A stretch of 64,000 bases of DNA, taken from Aeromicrobium terrae. GTDB lineage: Bacteria > Actinomycetota > Actinomycetes > Propionibacteriales > Nocardioidaceae. Position 1 is the first letter of the stretch. Every line of letters starts with the position of its first letter. The translations under genes were made by a program, and so were the position numbers. Where the stretch lies: assembly GCF_008039565.1 (NCBI RefSeq), contig NZ_VDUX01000002.1, forward strand, positions 496,001 to 560,000, written 5' to 3'. Below, one piece after another: positions 57,947-64,000 of the stretch. Under the pieces are notes generated by a model. That model ran no database searches and had not been told where the DNA came from. It saw only the letters and a program-made list of their open reading frames with translations.

Positions 57947-59566
57947 GTGCCCACCGTCATCGGCACCATCGGTGGTGTCCCGGCACGCGTGGTCGACAGG
58001 CTCCGCGCCACGCATTCGGGTCACAGGGTTCACGAGCTCCCAGGCATCACGGTGCTGACTCGCAATCGGACCCGAGCATGGTCCAGCACGGAGAGTCACG
58101 GGCTGCTGTGGGCGGCTCAGGACTTCCGTCGATCCGTCGCTTCATGGCATGACGCTGCCCAGCTCGCGGGCGCTTCTGGAGTTGCGGCCACTCCCCACGG
58201 CCCGGTCCTCCACGCCTCCGCATGGGGACTCGATCCGCTGTATCACGCGCGCTGTGGGGATGGCGTCGTCTTCGCTTCCAGCGTCGACCCCTTGGTCCAC
58301 GTCCTCGACGGGCACCTCGAGCCGGACTGGGAGGCGTGGGCTGCGTCCCTGCTCGCACGCTTCGTGCCGCACGACAGGTCATTGTTCAGGGCCATACGCC
58401 GGCTGCCTGGATCATGGTCCGTGCGGATCGTCAACGGTCACCAACCCCAAGTGCGCCGCGCTGTACCCCGTTCAGTGAGAGACCCGGTCGACGAACCGAC
58501 GCCCGCAGAGATCGTCACCTTGATCGACGATGCCCTGTTGGGCCACCCCGCCCTTGGCTCGACCGCACGCGAACATCGAGCGACGGTCCCGATCACCGGT
58601 GGTTGGGACTCCCGACTCTTGGCTGCCCGCGCGGTTTCGCTCTTCGGACCTCGCGACCTGCGAACCATCACCAGCGCGAAGCACACCCTCGGCGAGACGC
58701 CGGATGTGACGCTCGGCGGAAGGCTCGCCGCCCACCTGAATCTCCCGCACGTGGCTCTGTTCCCACCGCCTGATGAAGCCGTCGACAGCTTGGTCGAGGC
58801 GTACCGAGTGTCGAACTTCGAGACCTCTAGCCATGCCTGGCTCGTCCCAGTTGCACGGCGGTTGAGGTCGTGGCACCTTCCGGTCATCGATGGGCTCGCG
58901 GGAGACATCCTCCTGAAGAACAAGGCCGTCTCGGTCTCGAGCCTCGAGGCGCGGAGCGGCGAGCCGGTTCGGGAAGTCCACCGTGCACAGTTCTTCAAGG
59001 TTCCACCGAGCGGCGTGCCCGGCGCCAACGGCGTTGACCTGATGGTGGAGCTGGCACTTCCACTGGTCGACACCGCGTACCGCGCCTACGAGGGCCTCCG
59101 CGAAGAGGCAAGGGTGATGATGCTTGCCGCCCGGACTGCGCGGGTGATCTCCCTTGCTCCCTATGGACTGCTCGAACCTGACGCGGAGCTCGTCACACCG
59201 TTGGCGCATCCGGAGGTCATGGCCGCCCTCCTCGCGGTGCCGTGGCCCAAGAAGACTGGCGGCGTGTTTGCTCGCAGTCTTCTCGAAGCGGCCCGACCAG
59301 GGCTGTCAGACCTGCCATCGACGAACGACCTCGTCCCGCCTCCGACCACAGGTGTGAGCCGCTGGGACCTGCCGGACGTCTTGGCGTGGGAGGACGCCCG
59401 GCTGCTCGAGCTCCGTGAACGCACCGGAATTCCCTACGAGCGCGGGCAGGTCGGCGAGCTCCTGCACCCCCGCAAGGCTCAATGGCGACAAGGCCTTCTG
59501 CTCCTTGCGCTCTGGCTCGAGACCTACGGGCACCGCCTCACGTGCACGGCAGCACCGTGGTGGTGA
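57947..59566 (+). CDS. Asparagine synthase-like amidotransferase-type protein
   Basis: A 539-residue protein. The second half has the AsnB PP-loop-type motif VPITGGWDSRLLAARAV, a TGG variant of SGGxDS, and typical family segments (GLLEPDAELVTPLAHPEVMAALLAVPWPKKTG). The N-terminus (MPTVIGTIGGVPARVV) does not start with the catalytic Cys of glutaminase domains, so glutamine use is doubtful. Similar genes in glycan loci amidate sugars or peptides. Codons here are visibly less G/C-biased than in xthA, two bases upstream, which suggests later acquisition. Confidence 0.78.
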   Translation: MPTVIGTIGGVPARVVDRLRATHSGHRVHELPGITVLTRNRTRAWSSTESHGLLWAAQDFRRSVASWHDAAQLAGASGVAATPHGPVLHASAWGLDPLYHARCGDGVVFASSVDPLVHVLDGHLEPDWEAWAASLLARFVPHDRSLFRAIRRLPGSWSVRIVNGHQPQVRRAVPRSVRDPVDEPTPAEIVTLIDDALLGHPALGSTAREHRATVPITGGWDSRLLAARAVSLFGPRDLRTITSAKHTLGETPDVTLGGRLAAHLNLPHVALFPPPDEAVDSLVEAYRVSNFETSSHAWLVPVARRLRSWHLPVIDGLAGDILLKNKAVSVSSLEARSGEPVREVHRAQFFKVPPSGVPGANGVDLMVELALPLVDTAYRAYEGLREEARVMMLAARTARVISLAPYGLLEPDAELVTPLAHPEVMAALLAVPWPKKTGGVFARSLLEAARPGLSDLPSTNDLVPPPTTGVSRWDLPDVLAWEDARLLELRERTGIPYERGQVGELLHPRKAQWRQGLLLLALWLETYGHRLTCTAAPWW

Positions 59567-61084
59567 TCAGTGCGGTGCACTCCGGCGCAGCACGTGCATG
59601 CCCTTCTCGGTGGAGAACTCCTCGATGGACAGCTCCTGATGGCTCGCCGTCCATCGCTCGATGATCTCCTGCTCGTCCTGACGGTTGGTGTCGTCGAGGA
59701 CGATGGATGAATCAGGCGCCAGGCGGTCCCACAGCTGGGGCAGGGCCGGGTAACGGGCGAGCGGCGCCGTGGCCTTGGGGGGGCCATCGATGAAGAGAAG
59801 CCCGATGTCGGTGAGATCCTCGATCGCCGAAAGGGCGTACCAGGGACGTTCGCCGTCGTCAGTCGACACCGGTTCGATGGCGGCGAACCGGGCCATGGCG
59901 ATGTCATCGACACCGTGCAGCGCGAGCATCCTGTTCGTCTTGCCCGCGTACTCAGCGTCGTGATCCAGTGCCACGATCCTGACGTCGAGACCCACCTGCT
60001 TTGCCGTCAGGGCTAGGAACAGCGTCGATACGCCGCTCCCGCATTCCACGACGACCGACGGCCGTACGACCAACATCTCCTGCACGAGGATGTTCAACGC
60101 GTCCGGCGAGACGGCCCACCCACGCATCGGTGGCACGGGTGCCTTGACGTCGGCCAGGGTGAACAGGTTGATCGTGGCCTGGACCTGTTCGAACGTGGAT
60201 TGGGACTCGCGCGTGATCTGCCGCAGAAGGCCGGGCTTCGTCGGGTCGACGAAACCGTCGCGCATCAGCTTGAGTCGATGGATGACCTCGTTGGTGGCCA
60301 GCTCGTTCGCCGACACAGCGCGGCGCAGCTGCTCCATCTGGGCTGGTCCCAACGACTTGCTCAGGGCCGTCATCTGAGCGGCACGCTCGCGGTCGCGGGC
60401 GAGCAGACGTCGACTCTGCTGCTCCGATCGCAGGATGCCCACTGCCACCAGCATGGCAAGCCCCGTGCTGAGGGTTGCCAGGTAGTACTCGTCGAGGAGT
60501 GCGACGAGTCCGATGCTCAGGGCGAAGGCCAGCAGAGCCACGACCACCGCAGCCGCGACAAGCTTGCGCCGCATGAACAGCGCAGCGCGAAGTCGCTGCG
60601 CACGTCCGGCTCGGGGAACGGACGCGACCGCGGGAGGCGGAGGAGCCGGGCTCGGCGCGGGCGAGACCGGTGCCTCCGGACTCGGCGCCTCGATTGCGGA
60701 CAACCAACCATGCAGGAACGGGCCGGCCGACATCTGTGCGTCATCGGTCGGCTTGAGCACGGCGGAGCGGAACTCCTCCTCGGTCTCGACGACCTCGAAG
60801 CCGACGAATGCGGTGGCCCACGACTCGGCGTCGGCGTCGGCGACCGACACGGCAGTGACGTGGACATCGCCGGGACCGAGGCTCGCAGCCAGGTCGACAA
60901 GGGAGCGCAGCTCAGCGGGCGAATCACCTGAAGCCACGACGACGACTCGCGCGTAGGGAGCATGAGCCGCGTCGACGCCCCCGTCATCCGACACCAGCGT
61001 CACATCGGTCTCGGGGCCGTCGCCGAGATTACCGGCGAGGTCTTCGAGCGAGCGGAGGATGATGAGGGCTCGCTCATCGGGCAT
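59567..61084 (-). CDS. Membrane-anchored SAM-dependent methyltransferase
   Basis: A 505-residue protein in three parts: an N-terminal region of about 150 residues with a Rossmann-like sheet and a Pro-rich linker (SPAPSPAPPPPAV), two transmembrane helices (about 165-205), and a C-terminal methyltransferase domain with VVECGSGVSTLFLAL, IVALDHDAEYAGKTNRML and LLFIDGPP motifs (methyltransferase_24-like). The long helical linker (about 210-300) may be a coiled coil. It probably methylates a glycan or lipid-linked sugar. I chose MPDERALIIL. The two-gene convergence with the asparagine-synthase-like gene leaves no gap. Confidence 0.82.
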   Translation of the reverse strand: MPDERALIILRSLEDLAGNLGDGPETDVTLVSDDGGVDAAHAPYARVVVVASGDSPAELRSLVDLAASLGPGDVHVTAVSVADADAESWATAFVGFEVVETEEEFRSAVLKPTDDAQMSAGPFLHGWLSAIEAPSPEAPVSPAPSPAPPPPAVASVPRAGRAQRLRAALFMRRKLVAAAVVVALLAFALSIGLVALLDEYYLATLSTGLAMLVAVGILRSEQQSRRLLARDRERAAQMTALSKSLGPAQMEQLRRAVSANELATNEVIHRLKLMRDGFVDPTKPGLLRQITRESQSTFEQVQATINLFTLADVKAPVPPMRGWAVSPDALNILVQEMLVVRPSVVVECGSGVSTLFLALTAKQVGLDVRIVALDHDAEYAGKTNRMLALHGVDDIAMARFAAIEPVSTDDGERPWYALSAIEDLTDIGLLFIDGPPKATAPLARYPALPQLWDRLAPDSSIVLDDTNRQDEQEIIERWTASHQELSIEEFSTEKGMHVLRRSAPH

Positions 61085-61178
61085 GCTGTGACCACTCCTC
61101 AGTCGGCCGGAACGGGTCGACGTGGCCATCCCCACGACGTCCAGCCCGATCGTAGCGTCTGACTACCATGGGGAGACC

Positions 61179-63302
61179 ATGAGCCTCGAGTCGCCCGGCG
61201 TCAGCGTGCTGGTCAGGACCCACGAGGGCGCTGCCTCTATCCTCGAGACCCTCGAGTCGCTCACGGGACAGACTCTCGAACCGGACCGTTTCGAGATCCT
61301 GGTCGTACCCAACGGCCCCGACGACGGCACTGTCGAGCTGGTTCGTGACTTCCGGGACCGGCATCATGAGTCGAACATCCGCATCATCTGGTGCCCTGTC
61401 ACAGGCGTCGGCCCCAGCACCAACGTGGGCATGGCTGCGGCACGCCGCGAGTACGTCACGATCGTCGACGACGACGACACTGTCTCGCCCAGCTTCCTGT
61501 CCTCGCTGTTGGCTGTGGCGCGGCCCGACACCATCGCGCATGCCTATCTCGCAGACGTCTCGCCAGACGAGGACTTTCCCGACTTCGACACCTATGTCAA
61601 CCGATCCGTCACCCGTGCATCAGGCCGCACGGTTCATCCGGCAGAGGTCAGGTCCGCCCTCAGCTTCAACACGGCCAAGCTCGTCCTGACACGGCACGCC
61701 CGGGCCGTGAGAGCCCGCGAGAACCTGCGGTTCGGGACCGATGTGGTGTTCTGGAACACCCTCGCCAACCGGTTCAAGCTCTCCGTCACCGTCGTGCCGA
61801 CCAGCGACCATGCCATCTACTATCGGCACCGCCGGATCGGCTCATACTCACGGCCGGCCGAGCTGTCGCGCGAGATGGGGATCAGCGCCCGGTTGGACAC
61901 CATCGAGGCGTTGTGGCCCATCTACTCGGACCCGACCCAGTACGGACACCGCGCCGCCAGGCATGCGGTGCAGTCCGCGGCGCGCGGCATCGGAGAGTTC
62001 CTCCACGAGCACCCGGACGATCACGAGCTCGCCGTCGACGAGATCAAGGACCGCCGTCTCGAGCCCTTCCCCTGGCGCTCCATGAACCGCGATCGGGCGC
62101 GTGACCTCGCCACGTGCTACGCCTTCCTGCCCAGCAACAACACGAGCGCGATCGTGGGTGGACGCCGGGTGCGTGCTCATGGACTGGCCGTCGATCTCAT
62201 CACGCAGGATTTGTCGTCCCGATTCGAGCACGACCGAGCTGCTCTCGACATCGTCAAGCCGTACGTGGGCAACCAACACACCGTGGGCGGCAGACCCGGG
62301 GAACGCACGTGGGCACCGATGGCCGCCTACGCGCTCGAGGGCATCGAGAAGATCGCCGAGTGGGAGCGAGCACAGGGTCCGTACCGATCCGTGTACAGCC
62401 GCGCCATGTGGCCCGCTTCCCACGTACTCGCTGCCTTGCACAAGGTCAGACGGCCATCGACCTTCTGGATCGCAGAGTTCTCTGACCCCTTGTCCCACGG
62501 CCTTCGATCGCAGCCTCGCCGATCCGGACGAGGCGAGGACGCCTTGACCGAGGAGCTGGACCTCGGCTTGCGTCAGGCAGGTTTCAAGCCGCCGAGTGGC
62601 GAGCTACTCATGCCCTGGATTGAGCACCTCGCCTACGTCCTCGCCGACGAGATCCTGTTCACCAACGAGCACCAGCGCTCGTACATGATCAGCCACATCG
62701 ACGACGAGGCGCTTCGCCGGCGCGTGCTCGACCAGAGCGTCGTCACCCCGCACCCGACGCTGCCGCCGGAGTTCTACCAGCGCAGTGACGCCACACTCGC
62801 CCGCAAGCCCGACACGGTGCACGTCGCCTACTTCGGGGCGTTCTATGTCACCCGCGGACTGACCGAGGTGGTCGACGCGGTGCGCCGCCTCGACGCGTCG
62901 CAGCGGTCACGCCTGGAGATCCACGTGTACACGAAGGACCCGCGCGACCTCGGCGACCAGCTCAAGAAGCACAAGCTCACCGGCATCATCAAGCCGCACC
63001 CGTACGTGCACTACCTCGACTTCCTGCACCTCACCACGCAGTTCGACTGCCTGATCGTCAACGACGCCCGCACGCTCGACACGCACGAGGTGAACCCGTA
63101 CCTGCCGTCGAAGCTGAGCGACTACCGCGGGTCCGGCCGGCCGATCTGGGCGGTCGTCGAGCCCGGCAGCATCCTCAGCCGGCAGGACGTCGAGCACATG
63201 TCGGAGCTCGGCGACGTCGAGGGCGCGCTGCGCGTGCTGACCGACCTGCTGGGCGAGGGTCAGGCGCCGACGACGTCGGCCACCACGGCAGCGATCCGCT
63301 GA
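61179..63302 (+). CDS. Two-domain glycosyltransferase (GT2 + GT4-like)
   Basis: A 707-residue protein. Residues about 5-260 are a GT2 (GT-A) domain with VSVLVRTHEGAASILETLESLTGQTL, the nucleotide-binding DDDD (97-100) and a DVVFWNTL-type acceptor segment. Residues about 330-700 resemble a GT-B/GT4 fold, with a HVAYFGAFYVTRGL and IIKPHPYVHYLDFL region and LPSKLSDYRGSGRP. It may add two sugars to a surface glycan. A Shine-Dalgarno (GGGGAGA) supports the ATG at MSLESPG. The last third is more G/C-biased than the first two thirds. It overlaps wecB by 43 bases in convergence. Confidence 0.84.
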   Translation: MSLESPGVSVLVRTHEGAASILETLESLTGQTLEPDRFEILVVPNGPDDGTVELVRDFRDRHHESNIRIIWCPVTGVGPSTNVGMAAARREYVTIVDDDDTVSPSFLSSLLAVARPDTIAHAYLADVSPDEDFPDFDTYVNRSVTRASGRTVHPAEVRSALSFNTAKLVLTRHARAVRARENLRFGTDVVFWNTLANRFKLSVTVVPTSDHAIYYRHRRIGSYSRPAELSREMGISARLDTIEALWPIYSDPTQYGHRAARHAVQSAARGIGEFLHEHPDDHELAVDEIKDRRLEPFPWRSMNRDRARDLATCYAFLPSNNTSAIVGGRRVRAHGLAVDLITQDLSSRFEHDRAALDIVKPYVGNQHTVGGRPGERTWAPMAAYALEGIEKIAEWERAQGPYRSVYSRAMWPASHVLAALHKVRRPSTFWIAEFSDPLSHGLRSQPRRSGRGEDALTEELDLGLRQAGFKPPSGELLMPWIEHLAYVLADEILFTNEHQRSYMISHIDDEALRRRVLDQSVVTPHPTLPPEFYQRSDATLARKPDTVHVAYFGAFYVTRGLTEVVDAVRRLDASQRSRLEIHVYTKDPRDLGDQLKKHKLTGIIKPHPYVHYLDFLHLTTQFDCLIVNDARTLDTHEVNPYLPSKLSDYRGSGRPIWAVVEPGSILSRQDVEHMSELGDVEGALRVLTDLLGEGQAPTTSATTAAIR

Positions 63303-64000
63303 CCCGCGGCGCCGTCCCACAGGGGCGGCGTGACGGCCGGGGTGTCGGTGCGCGGCAGCGCGAGCGCCTCCTGCACCGCACCGGCGAGGCCGTCGGACGT
63401 GACGAGCCGGTTGGTGCCGTGCGTGATGGTGACCGGCCGCTCGGTGTTGGGCCGCAGCGTCAGGCACGGGACGCCGAGCATCGTGGTCTCCTCCTGCACG
63501 CCACCGGAGTCGGTGACCACCGCGCGGCTGCCGCGGACCAGACCGATGAACTCGACGTAGCCGAGCGGCTCGATGACCGTGACGTTCTCGTGGTCCATCA
63601 GCCCGGCGCGCGCGAAACTCTCGCGGCCGCGCGGGTGCAGCGGGATGACGACGCGGACGGTGTCGGCCACCTCGTGCACGGCGCGGACGATCTTGGCGGC
63701 CTGCTCGGGGTCGTCGACGTTGCCCGGCCGGTGCAGCGTCGCCACGACGTAGTCGCCCTCGAGCCCCAGGTCGGCCGTGACGGCGACCGGGTCGAACGTG
63801 TCGAGGTTGGCGAGCAGCGTGTCGATCATCGGGTTGCCGACGAAGTGGATCTTGTCGGCCGCGACGCCCTCGGTGCCGAGGTGGACGTTCGCGTCCGGGC
63901 TGGTGGTGAACAGCAGGTCGGCGAGCGCGTCGGTGACGACCCGGTTCACCTCCTCCGGCATCGTGCGGTCGAAGCTGCGCAGGCCGGCCTCCACGTGGGC
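63260..64000 (-). CDS. wecB: UDP-N-acetylglucosamine 2-epimerase, non-hydrolysing (C-terminal part)
   Basis: The last 246 residues of the enzyme; the frame continues beyond the right edge with AHVEAGLRSFDR. Motifs are PEEVNRVVTDALADLLF, VGNPMIDTL, TLHRPGNVDD, PLHPRGRES, VTDSGGVQEE and VPCLTLRPNTERP. It converts UDP-GlcNAc to UDP-ManNAc for surface-glycan synthesis, in keeping with the neighbouring glycosyltransferase. The start lies outside the window. Confidence 0.94.
   Translation of the reverse strand, partial: AHVEAGLRSFDRTMPEEVNRVVTDALADLLFTTSPDANVHLGTEGVAADKIHFVGNPMIDTLLANLDTFDPVAVTADLGLEGDYVVATLHRPGNVDDPEQAAKIVRAVHEVADTVRVVIPLHPRGRESFARAGLMDHENVTVIEPLGYVEFIGLVRGSRAVVTDSGGVQEETTMLGVPCLTLRPNTERPVTITHGTNRLVTSDGLAGAVQEALALPRTDTPAVTPPLWDGAAGQRIAAVVADVVGA

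Overview
The window is chromosomal DNA from a high-GC Gram-positive bacterium, almost certainly an actinomycete. The evidence is strong G/C third-position bias, many GTG starts, genes joined by 4-base GTGA/ATGA overlaps, several leaderless promoters, mycothiol synthase (mshD), a GlnR regulator, an LPxTG wall protein and a GAAC-N4-GTTC SOS box. Gene content (FABP/nitrobindin, DUF1416, an HbhA-like lysine-rich protein, DUF2516) suggests Propionibacteriales/Nocardioidaceae, perhaps near Aeromicrobium, but that placement is inference. There is no phage, IS element, plasmid gene or CRISPR array. Two genes run off the ends: a catalase-like gene at the left and UDP-GlcNAc 2-epimerase at the right.

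Left part (1-7.1 kb): an SOS-type alkB plus catalase-like pair, an ABC exporter with its divergent GbsR/MarR-type repressor and operator, the XRE regulator / HbhA-like / DUF2516 group, and asparaginase II. 7.2-10.6 kb: two neighbouring secreted or anchored FN3 + EEP-phosphohydrolase proteins. 10.6-23.3 kb: cell-envelope and sugar-nucleotide genes (manC, manA, a WbaP-type glycosylphosphotransferase, LMW tyrosine phosphatase, LCP ligase, DUF4012, LPxTG protein) mixed with a DEAD helicase, YgfZ, nitrobindin and Dtd.

23.4-33.0 kb is a sulfur block: TauE, an APS kinase with a Sat-like N-terminus, cysDN, DUF1416 (sseC), rhodanese (cysA), DUF4395, cysQ, an anchored thioredoxin and MoaD. The rhodanese operon is headed by a small leader-peptide gene that looks like a cysteine attenuator. 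33-43.5 kb: glnR-accD-mshD, a large head-to-head 22-bp repeat array, mutT1, a PHO box with pstSCAB, and pit plus DUF47. The order sseC-cysA-thioredoxin-glnR-mshD-pst resembles M. tuberculosis Rv0814c-Rv0820.

43.6-57.9 kb is housekeeping and accessory: tRNA-Lys, small membrane proteins, an acid phosphatase, dehydrogenases, hydrolases, an acyltransferase, and a small Asp/Gly/Ala-rich repeat protein translationally coupled to a cupin_4 (JmjC-like) oxygenase. That pair is the best candidate for an undescribed modification system. 57.9-64 kb is the start of a surface-glycan locus with visibly less G/C-rich codons: an asparagine-synthase-like enzyme, a membrane-anchored methyltransferase, a two-module glycosyltransferase and wecB.

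Several intergenic gaps hold large inverted repeats or REP-like hairpins, often overlapping stop codons; they are listed separately. No gap exceeds about 300 bases.
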